Assembly (NCBI GenBank): GCA_035222895.1
Contig: JAVYIG010004965.1
Coordinates: 62,001 to 126,000 of the forward strand
DNA from: Strongylocentrotus droebachiensis
Lineage: Eukaryota; Echinodermata; Echinoidea; Camarodonta; Strongylocentrotidae
Reading direction: 5' to 3'
Length of the DNA: 64,000 nucleotides
Below, in pieces: positions 13,601 to 22,830 of this stretch (positions are counted from its first letter, which is position 1; every line of letters starts with the position of its first letter). Below the pieces are notes generated by a model, which was not told the DNA's origin, ran no database searches, and was given only the letters and a program-made list of their open reading frames with translations. Position numbers and translations under genes: made by a program.

Positions 13601-15953
13601 AATGACGATACTTTTAATATTTGGAATAAGTTACTCATTGAATTACTTTCATATGAGATAATAAATTGTGATCGATTTTTATTAATAGCAATATTATCGT
13701 AAGCAAAAATGATGGTTATTCTGCAAACTCAATTTGGCAGGAATTGACAAAACTACAAGATTTCAAGTTGTATATGATATTTTGCGACTTTAAAATGTTA
13801 CATTTGTAGGTCATATGCCAGAAGAACAATTTATATGGGTGTAAGTCTGCGTTAATTGAATTTGACATCACTTTTCAAGCTTGATAATTATTATCTTTCG
13901 CTTGTGAAACTTTTCGGAACTGGACAATATTCTGAAGCAGCTCCCTGAAATGTATGCTAAAATCATGTTGAATTGTTCCCAATACCCAAAGCTTTAGATG
14001 TTTTTCTTTTCGACATTACAATCTGGACATTACGAGAGCGGACCCCCGAAAGGTAACATTCACGAGGTAGATGTTCTTTTTAGGGACCATGCTGCCATCA
14101 TGTCGGCCCGTATCATTCTACAAACTGTAAACGAATATTGATAATCAAATTTAATCACCCTTTTTAATATAAACAGAAAACTACGCTCGAAGCAACCTCA
14201 GCGGATCCTGATTAACCTTTGCTTCGCGCTCCTCGGGCTCTATCTCATGTTCGTCATCGGTATCGACCGCCGTTACCCGACTGCGGGTTGCGTGGTGGTC
14301 GGTTTTCTCATCCATTTCTTTCTGCTGTCGTCGATATCGTGGATGTTAGTGGAAGCTATCAATATGTACCTCCTCTTCGTCAAGGTCCTAGCCACCACCG
14401 TGTCTTATTTTATGCGTAAGGCCGCGCTTTTTGCTTATGGTGAGTGTCTTGGTCTACTAAGAAAATAATGTGGGGGTGTCGTGGTATAGAGAGTTGTTTA
14501 CTTGACTCGCAATCCTAGGGTTAGGGGTTCAAGACCGATCCCAGCATTATGGTCCTTTGGCAAGACATTAATCAACACTTGCCACTCTTCACCCAGGTGT
14601 AAATGGGTACCTGGCAATTGCTTGGGGATACTAAGTTAATAATTGCACGACCTTCATGAAGAACAGCATTGAGGCTGATGAAAATGTCCTGTTTAAACAA
14701 AATTATTATCATTATTATCAGATTTTTAAAGGACATGTAAACTAGTGGTTACTTCCCCAGCGCAAACGATAGGAAAAAACTGGAAAATAAAGTTAACATT
14801 CAGGCAGCGGGAAGTCAATCTTCCTGAGAAAATTAGACCCTGTCACCTATATTGATTTGTTGACATCTTTAAGTTTTTCCGATATTATATTTTTGTTTAC
14901 AGGTTTGCCTCTTCTCGTGTGTATCGTAACAGTAGCATTTGATAGCTCCCTCTACTTGGGAGACGGGACTTAGTAAGTTAGATATTTAAATTTTCTCATA
15001 AATCGTCATCTTGTTTTAAAGGCATAATAATATTTTTGAAAACTGACGTTGAAGGTATCCAATTTCGCCATTTTGTATTATTCATGGAAAATGTGTCGGC
15101 CCGTGTAGTTTCATTGTATGTGCAATTATTGATGAGTTGTTTTAATTTTGAAAACCTATGTCGACAAGGTCGTAATTTCGCGTCTTTTCATGGAAACTGT
15201 ATAGGCCCTTTGAGCATGTACTTATTTCAAAGTAATAATGAATTGTGATTTATTTGCTTCTTGTTGAGTTATCACTATCGCTATCATTTTATATAAATTA
15301 TTGTTATTATTATCAATCTTATAATTCGTCAATATTTTGTTGAAGAGAATAACACCGTGATGAGATCGCCTCTCTGTTCTCAAACTTAAGTATGGTGTGT
15401 TTTTCTCTCTTTGCTTAACAGTTGCTTTGTCAAGCCGGGTCCAGCCCTGTATTACGGCGTCTTACTCATCGTCGCTCTCTTACTTGCCGCCAACTTCACC
15501 ATCTTTGGTATCGTCATGCAACGCTTGTCATGCCGCAAATCCGTCGCTGACAACAAGACCAATCAAGCCAGCCGCGGTGAGATGTGGCGACGGGTCCAGA
15601 ACGCCGTCGCCATCTCTGTCTTGCTCGGTCTGACATGGTTGTTCGGTTTCCTCGCCATTGGTGGTGCCCGTGTTGTCTTCAACATCCTCTTCCTCGTCTT
15701 AAACTCCCTCCAGGGTTTCCTCGTCTTTTTCATGTTCTGCGTCCGGCAGAAGGAGGTCCGTGAGCAGTGGGTGCGATGGATGCACTGCAACTTTACCGAG
15801 GTCAAGCCCGGTCAGCGTCGCAGCGACGATTTCGTCAAGGCTAAGTACAAGAAGACTGGGTCGCAGGATAGTCGAACGTCCTTGGCGACTTCGAGCAGTC
15901 AAGGTATCCAACTGTCAAGTAGAGGGACAGTCAGCACCGACACCACATTGTGA
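4604..15953 (+). CDS. Adhesion G-protein-coupled receptor, 3' part (11 exons)
   Basis: Cell-surface receptor of the adhesion GPCR family. Exons: 4604-4663, 5171-5284, 5823-5950, 6620-6766, 7354-7753, 8276-8472, 12180-12344, 13228-13337, 14177-14439, 14903-14972, 15422-15953. Every junction has AG/GT borders and matching phase, giving 728 codons with the stop from a partial first codon. Domain order: short linker, a GTFGTLNFP segment, a Cys/Trp module typical of the region before GAIN, GAIN subdomains A and B, GPS with C-x-F-W, C-x-C and the HL/T cleavage site, seven helices, and an ~80-residue tail ending TTL. In this family the GAIN domain cuts itself at the GPS, leaving a tethered agonist. 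The 5' end is missing. A TAA at 13324-13326 interrupts helix 1, so this allele is either a recent pseudogene, a polymorphism or a sequence error. Introns contain SINEs and a 2.7-kb nested transposon. Confidence 0.88.
5171..5284 (+). CDS. aGPCR exon b (GTFGTLNFP segment)
   Basis: Acceptor TGCTTAG, donor GTAAGT, entry and exit phases match exons a and c. It encodes SVFTGTFGTLNFPAIP and then a Ser-Gln-Glu-Arg-Cys segment. A T..G.L.FP...G..A.S.E.C pattern often precedes the Cys/Trp module in invertebrate adhesion GPCRs. The frame is open only in the phase-consistent reading. Confidence 0.8.
5823..5950 (+). CDS. aGPCR exon c (Cys/Trp hormone-receptor-like module)
   Basis: Acceptor TATTGTAG, donor GTAAGA. 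Encodes ARRTCRGDLLSAAVWDDP and then FQDCYV, the R.C...W..P....C pattern of the region just before the GAIN domain. The other two frames are less plausible (one hits TAG early). It ends on a codon boundary. Confidence 0.85.
6006..6167. mobile_element. MITE inserted in an AGT microsatellite
   Basis: CAGGCACGTAGCCA (6006-6019) and TGGCTACGTGCCTG (6154-6167) are perfect 14-bp inverted termini. The interior has two long G runs and a GTGCCCCCCC mirror. (AGT)n lies on both sides, so it inserted into the microsatellite within the aGPCR intron. Confidence 0.85.
6168..6305. repeat. AGT and GAG/GAA microsatellites
   Basis: (AGT)n at 6168-6191 and purine-only GAGGAG/AAGAAG/GAGAGA to about 6301. Confidence 0.9.
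6620..6766 (+). CDS. aGPCR exon d (GAIN subdomain A)
   Basis: 49 codons, phase 0 at both ends, acceptor TTACAG, donor GTAGTA. Encodes a helical stretch (ISDALEKIVNAGNSSTE at its end) with alternating Ala/Val and acidic residues, typical of GAIN-A helices. It carries a possible N-glycosylation site NSS. Confidence 0.85.
7354..7753 (+). CDS. aGPCR exon e (GAIN subdomain A to B)
   Basis: 400 bp, acceptor TTTCTATCAG, donor GTGCAA, ending one base into a codon. Encodes the end of GAIN-A and the start of the beta-rich subdomain B (LTIVGRSVAVVALQIPKASL; ATIVLSPDIIGLLPPYLL). Codon usage is clearly GC-richer than the flanking introns. An open frame continues past the donor, but the next exon fixes the splice at 7753. 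Confidence 0.88.
8276..8472 (+). CDS. aGPCR exon f (GAIN subdomain B)
   Basis: Acceptor CCATTCAG, donor GTGAGT. It completes a split Glu codon to give ENGTVPVTFFIFQTSKLF and then RVISATVEGAVIQGLP...TTFLELN, the paired strands that precede the GPS in GAIN domains. It ends on a codon boundary; the following intron is the longest of this gene (3.7 kb). Confidence 0.9.
9332..10624 (+). pseudogene. 5'-truncated LINE reverse transcriptase
   Basis: Open frame of 431 codons including the stop, beginning inside the reverse transcriptase domain (VLPVLGKIFEKIVNSRL), upstream of the first ATG at 9383. Motifs in order: QYGFRKKYST, GVFIDFQKAFDTINHDIL, GVPQGSVLGPTLFLIYIND, the catalytic FADD, then the thumb and C-terminal region to KRLTKHLNTL. 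The endonuclease and ORF1 are missing, so it cannot be autonomous. The style is CR1/L2/Jockey-like. It lies inside a fold-back element in a receptor intron, and its long undamaged frame suggests a young insertion. Confidence 0.92.
10625..11155 (+). mobile_element. LINE 3' untranslated region and CAAACT tail
   Basis: Follows the truncated reverse transcriptase. It contains a 22-base A run near 10857, then AATAAACT and five copies of a CAAACT unit (11120-11155), typical of LINE 3' tails. AAAG is present at both edges of the LINE and may be a short target duplication. Confidence 0.75.
12180..12344 (+). CDS. aGPCR exon g (GPS motif)
   Basis: 55 codons, phase 0 at both ends, acceptor CCATACAG, donor GTACAT. 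Encodes NRTCVFWDKI, GGRWSSEGC, then RCLCDHLTSFAVLM. This is a complete GPS: C-x-F-W, W...GC, C-x-C and the HL/T self-cleavage site, with TSFAVLM as the start of the tethered agonist. All key residues are present. Confidence 0.97.
12835..13085 (+). repeat. tRNA-derived SINE
   Basis: GGCGGCGTAGCC head, Pol III B-box-like GGGTTCGAGCC at about 12890, and a body with GCCACTCTTCACCCAGGTGT, shared with the copies at 14465 and 42950. It lies in the intron between the GPS exon and the helix 1 exon. Confidence 0.75.
13228..13337 (+). CDS. aGPCR exon h (helix 1, contains an in-frame stop)
   Basis: Acceptor TTTGTAG, donor GTAAGT; phases match exons g and i. Encodes DVSGDVGLYVLDVLSMIG, a hydrophobic helix ending ICLVITLVT, then TAA at 13324-13326, then LSMK. 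The family consensus has a Tyr at this point (TYL..K.LR), so the stop is most simply one substitution of a TAC or TAT codon. No alternative donor before the stop keeps the phase of the next exon. Confidence 0.88.
14177..14439 (+). CDS. aGPCR exon i (helices 2 and 3)
   Basis: Acceptor AAACAG, donor GTGAGT. Encodes KLRSKQPQRILINLCFALLG (loop 1 and start of helix 2), the conserved extracellular Cys, then helix 3 with SISWMLVEAINMYL, which matches the family's W-M-L-V-E signature. No stops or frameshifts. Confidence 0.96.
14465..14735 (+). repeat. tRNA-derived SINE
   Basis: GGGGGTGTCGTGGTATAGAG head with A-box-like bases, B-box-like GGGTTCAAGACC at about 14523, the GCCACTCTTCACCCAGGTGT body and an ATTATTATC-type tail near 14700-14720. 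Same family as the element at 12835. Confidence 0.8.
14903..14972 (+). CDS. aGPCR exon j (helix 4)
   Basis: 70-bp exon, acceptor GTTTACAG, donor GTAAGT, split codons at both ends that fit its neighbours. Encodes GLPLLVCIVTVAFDSSLYLG and then DGTY, helix 4 and the start of the second extracellular loop. Confidence 0.93.
15422..15953 (+). CDS. aGPCR exon k (helices 5-7 and C-tail)
   Basis: Last coding exon, acceptor TTAACAG, stop TGA at 15951-15953. It starts with the loop-2 Cys (CFVKPGP). Helix 5 runs YYGVLLIVALLLAANFTIFG, helix 6 is AISVLLGLTWLFGFLAI, and helix 7 is FNILFLVLNSLQGFLVFFMF. The tail is basic, then Ser/Thr-rich, and ends DTTL, a class I PDZ-ligand-like terminus. A strong third-position GC bias contrasts with the AT-rich flanks. 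Confidence 0.97.
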
Positions 15954-16020
15954 CTTCCAGGAAAGTAATACATTTGACATGAATAGATTGCTAGACCAGC
16001 TGACCAGTGAAAAACACGAG

Positions 16021-16026
16021 AATAAA
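16021..16026 (+). promoter_or_regulatory. Candidate polyadenylation signal of the aGPCR
   Basis: AATAAA 67 bases after the stop codon, in AT-rich DNA. It is the first canonical signal downstream of the gene. Confidence 0.5.
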
Positions 16027-16964
16027 ATGGGATTGATAGCATTTTTTAGTAATATCCTTATATGAGCTTTTTTAAATTCTATAATTATATTATTAGTGAT
16101 TAATGTTATTTAATCCTACAATGTTGTTTATCGAAAGCGAAAAATAATGTATAGTTAAAAAACGTAATTCTCATTTAATCCTATATCTTTGTTAGGTCTA
16201 TGATTCAGCCAAAAGATTAAAATTAATCTAAATGCTTACATGAACTTTAACAAACATGAATCTTGTCAGAAACTTAACCGCTATAAATTTCATTTATTTT
16301 GTTGCTTCAACGATTGGAATTTTGTATTGTGCATAGAGACTAATAAGATTAATGAAAAAATATATCCTGCTCTAGCGCTAACCAAGAAAAGAAAGCAAGT
16401 TACATCAGCGATAGTCTGCTGGTTTCAGTGTAGTTTATAGAATTGTCAAAGCTAATTACCGTGTTTTAGCTATCTTTGAATCGTTGAGTGTCTATATAGG
16501 ACACTATATGACGTGTATTGTGCTGCGCTGATATTGATGAGCTAATACATTTACGTTTGCAGTTTGAAGTTTGAAGTTTTTTTTTCTTCATACAAGCGTA
16601 TAAGCGTAGATTTCACATTACAAAAATTAAAGATTTCAAACGAAGTAAAATGTACGGAAAATAGGTAGTACAAAGTTTCGAAATATATAGATGTGACAGG
16701 CAAGGTAAAACAATGTAAAATGTGGGGAGCATAAATAAAAAGCATAGCTTGTATGCGAATAGGCTCCCCTACTGATTATTAAAAAACACAATATAGTAGG
16801 TCAGAATTTAAAAGGTATTATAGGAGGCGAAAACGGAGTAGTATAGTATGAGATTCTGGAAACGTACAAGGAGAGTGAACTTGAGAAGAAAAGAAAAATA
16901 GAATAAGGAAATATTATAATGGTGATAAGTATGAGAATGTGAAGAAGGGAAGAAAGGAGAAGAA

Positions 16965-17060
16965 GAGGAAGACGAGAAAGAAGTGGAAGAAGAAGTGACA
17001 GAAAAAGAAGAAGAAGAAGAAGAAAAAGAAGAAGAAGAAGAAGAAGAAGAAGAAGAGAAA
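16965..17060. repeat. GAA-rich microsatellite
   Basis: Runs of AAGAAGAAG with occasional interruptions; purine-only on the + strand. Confidence 0.85.
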
Positions 17061-17810
17061 GCAAATTGATGAAATCAATGACATTGTAAAATAATAAAAG
17101 TCTGTATAACTACCTGTACGATCCAGCGCGTCATCAACATTAATATTATACATACTTACTCAAAAGGAAACACCTGAGCTTTCGTTGAAAAGAATTAATG
17201 GAGGGGCTTTCATCTAGTTCGTTAATCAGGATATAAATTTGAATGTGGAACTATTTATCGTAGAAAAGCTTCATGTATCTTAATTTTCAGTTTTGTGGTA
17301 TTTGAATATAATTTGCAATTCATAGTTCATACATTATTGCATGAGGGAAGAGAACATGAATGAATTTTAGGCTGATGTCGAATATTAATCAGGCTCACAG
17401 GTATTTCGTCCTTTCAAAGACTGGTATGTTTGCAGCTGTGAACAAGTATGAATGTTTATTGATGAAAGTTATAAGAGAATATTTTGGTAAAGGGAAAAGT
17501 ACTCTTATTATAGCCAAACATCTGTTTGCTCAGTTACTAACAAAGAGTTGACCATCTCTCTCTTTTCTAGGACTACAATTCGAGACAGCACCATCTCGTG
17601 TTATAAGAAACAAAATTTGATAGCTCAGAACTTCAGGACTGGTTTGAAGACCAATATAATAAAATGACCTTCAAATGAGGAGGTCTAGTCTCCATACCTT
17701 TGTGTTTAAATCAGTCATTAACAAGGAGTATCGATAGCTATCGGAGCAATTTAAACCGTAATGCCAGGACTCACTTTATAATCTTTAAAATTCTCTTTAG
17801 AGACAGAGGC

Positions 17811-17834
17811 AGAGAGTGAGAGAGAGAGAGAAAA

Positions 17835-17882
<48 letters not shown>

Positions 17883-18030
17883 CAAAGAAAGGCAGAGAGA
17901 ATGAGAGAGAGAGGAAAAAGTGAAAGATAGGAAGAGGGATCCAAAGAGGGAGGTAAAAGCAACATGAGGAGGGAAAAAAAATGGGAGAAAAGGCAGAAGA
18001 AGAAATAGAAACAGAAGAAGAAGAAGAAGA
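17811..18030. repeat. GA-rich microsatellite
   Basis: (GA)n with AAAGAGAG interruptions, then AAGAAGAAG. It lies immediately upstream of the LINE ORF1. Confidence 0.85.
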
Positions 18031-18187
18031 ATATTAATGGTAATTATAATTTGGAAATGTCAAAAAGATTTGTAAACAATTCCTTTAAATACAAAAATTA
18101 AGGTAGAAAAATAATAGCAAACTGCTCAACAATAAAGACTTCTTTGACCTGATCAAAAAGACGATTAAGAAAACAATACGAGAGGAA

Positions 18188-18952
18188 ATGCAAGAACTAA
18201 AACAAGAATTCGCCAAACTCTCGAAGCAAGTAGAGTCAAACGAGACAAATATTGTCTCACTTCAGATCGAGACAGAACGTAAAAACCAAAAAATAAACGA
18301 TCTTGAAAAACGACTCAAAACACAGGAAGACTCAACAAACAGACTACAAAACAAGTGCAACGACGCCGAGCAGTACTCGAGGAGAAATTGTATACGAGTT
18401 TTTGGAGTCCCCGAAAGCACAGGAGAACAGACCGACAACGTCATCATGAACATTGCCAAGGAGAAGCTAGGAGTGGAGCTACAACTAAAGGACCTAGACC
18501 GAAGCCACCGGATCGGGGCGATCCGGAGACCAGACCCTCAGGGCAGAGGAGCCTCAGTACACCAGCAGAGACTACCAGCGACACCGACCTCGACTCCGGG
18601 TGGACCGGAGAACACAGCCGCATCGACACCGACATCGTGGGCCGCCGTGGCGGATAGGGCGACGCGGAGGTCGGAACAGGTTCACCACCGACCGATCATC
18701 GTCAAATTTGCTACCTACCGCGCGAAGCAGACACTGATGGCGGTTAGACGGCGGCTCAAAAACTCTGGGATTACCATAGCGGAGGACCTGACCTCCCATA
18801 ACTACGAAATACTCAAGGAGGCAAGATCGTCACCAAGAGTATCCGCAGCTTGGTCGTCAGATGGCCGCATCCTGGTAGCACTCCCTGCGACAAACGGCAA
18901 ATCGGTCAGGAAAGTTATCGGTACCATAGAAGAGGCAAGAAAATTAAGGTAA
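18188..18952 (+). CDS. LINE ORF1 protein (coiled coil, RNA-binding)
   Basis: 254 aa. Residues 1-60 are a heptad-rich coiled coil (SKQVESNETNIVSLQIETER region). It is followed by SRRNCIRVFGVPES, a basic strand like the RRM-type core of LINE ORF1 proteins, LDRSHRIG, a Pro/Thr/Ser-rich low-complexity stretch (about 115-160), and a C-terminal domain with RPIIVKFATYRAKQTLM and ITIAEDLTSHNYEILKEAR. The role known for the family is binding and chaperoning element RNA in a trimeric particle. The start is the first Met after an upstream in-frame stop; the frame before it (18107-18187) also reads like coding sequence (NNKDFFDLIKKTIKKTIREE), so a true N-terminus outside the usual AUG context is possible. 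Confidence 0.85.
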   Translation: MQELKQEFAKLSKQVESNETNIVSLQIETERKNQKINDLEKRLKTQEDSTNRLQNKCNDAEQYSRRNCIRVFGVPESTGEQTDNVIMNIAKEKLGVELQLKDLDRSHRIGAIRRPDPQGRGASVHQQRLPATPTSTPGGPENTAASTPTSWAAVADRATRRSEQVHHRPIIVKFATYRAKQTLMAVRRRLKNSGITIAEDLTSHNYEILKEARSSPRVSAAWSSDGRILVALPATNGKSVRKVIGTIEEARKLR

Positions 18953-19196
18953 CCACATTATACATGAATAGAACGTGAAGAAAAACTCACATAGACTGAT
19001 AGACAGCTAGAGAGAGAAAGAGAAAGTAAGATGACAGAACTATAATATTTCCCTGGGAGGTTCCCGACCCTCTCAATAGACATTTTTTTACTTTGAACTT
19101 GTATTATTGAACTCAGTATTCCCTAAGAGGGGATTTAATTTGTGATTTTGTGATTTTTGTGATTGTAACTTGTTTGACTTATCTGGGTGAGTGTGT

Positions 19197-22100
19197 ATGA
19201 AGTGTGTGAACTGTGCTGATTCTTTATCCTCTGCTCAAACATTCATCTGTACGCAATGTATTTCAAGTATATTACCTTTTAATCATTTTCTTAGTGACAA
19301 TGATTTTTATTGGAATGTATTTAGTTTCTTTCAATTGAATCAAAATATTAATATTGAAAGACTCCAAAATTTGAAAATAAATCCATTTGTTATGAATAAA
19401 GAACTCAAATTCAGTGAAACACCATTTTTGGATAATGATTGTGATGTAACTAAACTCAAATGTGATTATATGTTTTGTGAAGATTTTGGAAAAAAATATA
19501 GCTTATGTTCACCATCTTTGTCTTTAATACATATAAATGCAAGAAGTTTAAAAAAGAATTTTGATGATTTTCAGTTACTACTCAGTTCAGTGAAATTTGA
19601 TTTTGATATTATTGCTGTTTCTGAGACATGGTTCCACCCAAATCTTGATCTTGATATATATTCTATGCGGGGGTATTCCTTGATACAACAATGTAGAGAC
19701 AATAAAAACGGTGGGGGAGTTGCAATTTATGTTAAGCACAATATCCAGTATAAAATTCGCAATGATTTGACATGCATTACACCTGATTATGAAATTGTAT
19801 CAATTGAAACAAATGAACCTTTAAAAAAATCTATTGTAATTACTTGTATTTATCGCCCACCAAGCTCTGATATACCATGTTTTATAGAAAAGATGAACTC
19901 TGTTTTAGAATTATTGGATAGTGAACGAAAAGAAATATATATTATGGGCGACTTTAATATTGATTTATTAAATTGTGCTTCTCATGATAAAACAAATGAT
20001 TTTTTAGAAAAAATGTTTTCATTTTATATGCTTCCACTAATTTCGAAACTTACTCGAGTATCTACAAAAACTGCAACACTTATTGATAACATTTTTACAA
20101 ATACTTTAAATGATAATGTACATTCAGGTTTGTTATACTCCGACTTTTCTGACCATTTTCCTGTGTATTGTATTAATGTTTGTAAAAATAATAAAGATAA
20201 TCAGTATAGACATCGTTCTGAATTTGCTAGTATGAAAAAAAGAAAAATTACAAAAGACGGGATATCTCGATTGAAGAATGAGTTGAAAAAAATAGATTGG
20301 TCAAATATGTATAATGTTGATAATGTGAATTATTGTTATAATAAGTTTATATGTAAATTCTCATTATTGTACGATGATTGTTTTCCATTGTTACCCATTT
20401 TTGAAAAGAAAAAGATGTGCAAATTCAAGCAACCATGGATGAGTAAAGAACTTTTGATATCAGTACGAAAGAAACAAAAATTACATCAACAGTTCTTGAA
20501 ACAACGAAATGATAATAATAGAACTAAGTATACTATCTATAAAAATAAATTAACTTCTTTATTACGAACAGCTAAGAAACAGTACTATTATAAAATGTTT
20601 GCTAAGTATAAACATGATTGCAAGAAAACATGGTCACAAGTTAATGTGTTACTAGGAAAGAGCAAGAAGAATGAATTGCCGTGTAATATGTATTTCGAAA
20701 ATATTAGTTACAATAATAGAAAAGAGATTGTTGAATGTTTCAATTCATACTTTGTTAATGTAGGGAGTAATCTAGCTCGTGGCATTCCTGTTGTAGATAC
20801 TTCATTTATTGATTATTTAAAAAAACATAATGACTTTACATTGTTTTTAAAACCTACTACAGTATTTGAAATAATTGAACTTTGTAAAACATTGAAACCA
20901 TATAAAGCAAGTGGCCCAGATGGTATTTCTCCCAGAGTAGTAACAGAATGTATACACTTTATTGTTGATCCATTATGTGATATATTTAATAAATCAATTT
21001 CTTCTGGAGTATTCCCCGACAGTTTGAAATTAGCTGAAATTATACCCATTTATAAGAAAAATGAAAAAGAAAATATACAAAATTATAGACCAATTGCTCT
21101 TTTATCAATTTTTTCAAAATTATTTGAAAAAATCCTGCACAAAAGAATTTATGAGTTTTTGGTTAAAAACAATTTATTGATTAATGAGCAATTTGGATTT
21201 AGGAAGACTTATTCTACATGTTTAGGAGCACTTCATTTAACAGATTATGTAATTAAGAATATGGATAAGGGTAATTATTCGTTGGGTGTGTTTATGGATT
21301 TGTCAAAAGCGTTCGACACCATTGACCACCATATACTGCTCAAAAAATTAAATTATTATGGTATTCGCGGCCTTCCATTGAAATTAATTGAAAACTATTT
21401 GAGTGATAGAAAGCAGTATGTGGTGGTTGACGGTGTCTGTTCGACTAAAAGGGATGTAATATGTGGTGTTCCTCAAGGATCAGTTCTAGGGCCCCTTTTG
21501 TTTTTAATTTATATAAATGATATTAAACAATCTTCAAATGTATTAAATTTTACACTTTTTGCAGATGATACTTCAGTTATTACATCACACAGTAGTGTAT
21601 TTACTTTGGTTGATATTATGAATAATGAATTGATAAAATTGGATAATTGGTTTAAATGTAATAAATTATTTCTCAATTATGATAAAACAAATTATGTAAT
21701 ATTTCATTCTCGAAATCGGAAGATCCCTAGTGATTTATTGCCTATACAAATTGATGTAAATATTATAAAAAGGAAAGAATGTGTTCAGTTTCTTGGTATT
21801 ATGATTGATGAATCACTTAATTGGAAACCTCATATTGATTGCATTTCGTTGAAATTATCTCGAAGTATTGGAGTTTTGTCAAAGCTAAAGCATGTTTTAC
21901 CATCAAATATTTTGCTAATGTTGTATAATAGTATGATTTTTCCACATGTAAATTATTGTAATATTATTTGGGGAAATACTTATGCATCATATATGGCTAA
22001 GATTTATTTGTTACAGAAACGAGCCGTGCGTATTATTACTAAATCTGATTATTTAGCCCCATCACGGCCACTTTTTGTTAAAACACACGTAGTCCCAATT

Positions 22101-22400
22101 TTTGAATTGATTCAATTTAATACTCGCATATTTATGTTTAAATTTCAAAATCGCCTATTGCCAGAAATTCCTAATATAAACTTTGTTATTAATAGTGATA
22201 TTCACTCGTATTCTACTCGTCAGAAAAATGATTTACATTTATTTAAAGTTCGTACGACAAATGCACAAAATTCTTTCTATTTAAATGGCATTAAGGAATG
22301 GAATAATTTGAGTAATGATATTAAGGAAAGTACAACTCTATCTCGATTTAAATTACGATGTACACAGTTATTATTTAATGATTTATGTAAACAAGTTTGA
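19197..22400 (+). CDS. LINE ORF2 protein: endonuclease and reverse transcriptase
   Basis: 1067 aa counted from ATG at 19197. The N-terminus has two C-x2-C pairs (MKCVNC and CTQC), a small zinc-finger-like element. Apurinic-type endonuclease: SLIHINARSL near 110, VSETW near 143, IMGDFNIDL near 250 and SDFSDHFPVY near 320, all key residues intact. Reverse transcriptase: NYRPIALLSIFSKLFEKIL, QFGFRKTYST, FMDLSKAFDTIDHHIL, GVPQGSVLGPLLFLIYIND, catalytic FADD at about 788. The C-terminal region ends KLRCTQLLFNDLCKQV. No stop or frameshift, so the copy may be recently or still active. Clade assignment (CR1/L2/Jockey group) is from motif style only. Confidence 0.95.
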   Translation: MKCVNCADSLSSAQTFICTQCISSILPFNHFLSDNDFYWNVFSFFQLNQNINIERLQNLKINPFVMNKELKFSETPFLDNDCDVTKLKCDYMFCEDFGKKYSLCSPSLSLIHINARSLKKNFDDFQLLLSSVKFDFDIIAVSETWFHPNLDLDIYSMRGYSLIQQCRDNKNGGGVAIYVKHNIQYKIRNDLTCITPDYEIVSIETNEPLKKSIVITCIYRPPSSDIPCFIEKMNSVLELLDSERKEIYIMGDFNIDLLNCASHDKTNDFLEKMFSFYMLPLISKLTRVSTKTATLIDNIFTNTLNDNVHSGLLYSDFSDHFPVYCINVCKNNKDNQYRHRSEFASMKKRKITKDGISRLKNELKKIDWSNMYNVDNVNYCYNKFICKFSLLYDDCFPLLPIFEKKKMCKFKQPWMSKELLISVRKKQKLHQQFLKQRNDNNRTKYTIYKNKLTSLLRTAKKQYYYKMFAKYKHDCKKTWSQVNVLLGKSKKNELPCNMYFENISYNNRKEIVECFNSYFVNVGSNLARGIPVVDTSFIDYLKKHNDFTLFLKPTTVFEIIELCKTLKPYKASGPDGISPRVVTECIHFIVDPLCDIFNKSISSGVFPDSLKLAEIIPIYKKNEKENIQNYRPIALLSIFSKLFEKILHKRIYEFLVKNNLLINEQFGFRKTYSTCLGALHLTDYVIKNMDKGNYSLGVFMDLSKAFDTIDHHILLKKLNYYGIRGLPLKLIENYLSDRKQYVVVDGVCSTKRDVICGVPQGSVLGPLLFLIYINDIKQSSNVLNFTLFADDTSVITSHSSVFTLVDIMNNELIKLDNWFKCNKLFLNYDKTNYVIFHSRNRKIPSDLLPIQIDVNIIKRKECVQFLGIMIDESLNWKPHIDCISLKLSRSIGVLSKLKHVLPSNILLMLYNSMIFPHVNYCNIIWGNTYASYMAKIYLLQKRAVRIITKSDYLAPSRPLFVKTHVVPIFELIQFNTRIFMFKFQNRLLPEIPNINFVINSDIHSYSTRQKNDLHLFKVRTTNAQNSFYLNGIKEWNNLSNDIKESTTLSRFKLRCTQLLFNDLCKQV

Positions 22401-22655
22401 GCTGAGGAGGATATTTTGAATGTATGTGTGTATGTATATGTGTGAGCGTGCATGTGTGTTTGTATTATGTTATTTTTAAGTTTTTAAACTGTATAATTTA
22501 TGTGTAGTTTGTTTTTCTTTTTAAGGCCCCACCACAAGCAATTTGCTTCTAAGGGTGTCCTTTACCGTATTATGTTTACTATGTTACTCATTTGTATGTA
22601 CATGTTGCATTTTTATGGTTAAATAAACTGAATTGAATTGAATCTTGATAAATTT

Positions 22656-22830
22656 AACATGTCTATTTCAACTGAAGTTCATTCACATGCATACAATTAT
22701 CGATGTTATAATTGTAGTCACATTTGTATAGCGTTAAAAACGGACCTCCACTGTGAAATTAAGTTGGTTTTAATAAAAGCAGAAAAATGAGAGGAACACG
22801 TAAGTAAAAGTTTGAGCAATATCCGACTAC
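22656..22830. other. Short spacer between LINE and duplication
   Basis: About 175 bp of AT-rich DNA not repeated before the second unit at 48494, so it marks the left edge of the duplicated block. Nothing else is seen in it. Confidence 0.6.

Larger units (their letters stand above)
15954..17810. other. Non-coding spacer after the aGPCR
   Basis: AT-rich, no supported gene. It holds the candidate poly(A) signal and a (GAA/GAAGAA)n stretch at about 16940-17060. Open frames on either strand are short or come from the GAA tract. Confidence 0.6.
18060..22655 (+). mobile_element. Near-complete two-ORF LINE (CR1/L2-like)
   Basis: Non-LTR retrotransposon with ORF1 (18188-18952), a 244-bp spacer, ORF2 (19197-22400) and a 3' untranslated region ending AATAAACTGAATTGAATTGAAT near 22624-22645, a short tandem 3' tail as in L2/CR1-type LINEs. 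Both ORFs are undamaged. The 5' edge is not defined: the ORF1 frame is open back to 18107 and a GA-rich tract lies before it. It ends about 180 bp before the tandem duplication starts. Confidence 0.9.

Noticed and set aside
17771..17965. Ser/Leu-rich reverse-strand frame
   Set aside because: Translation of a GA microsatellite.
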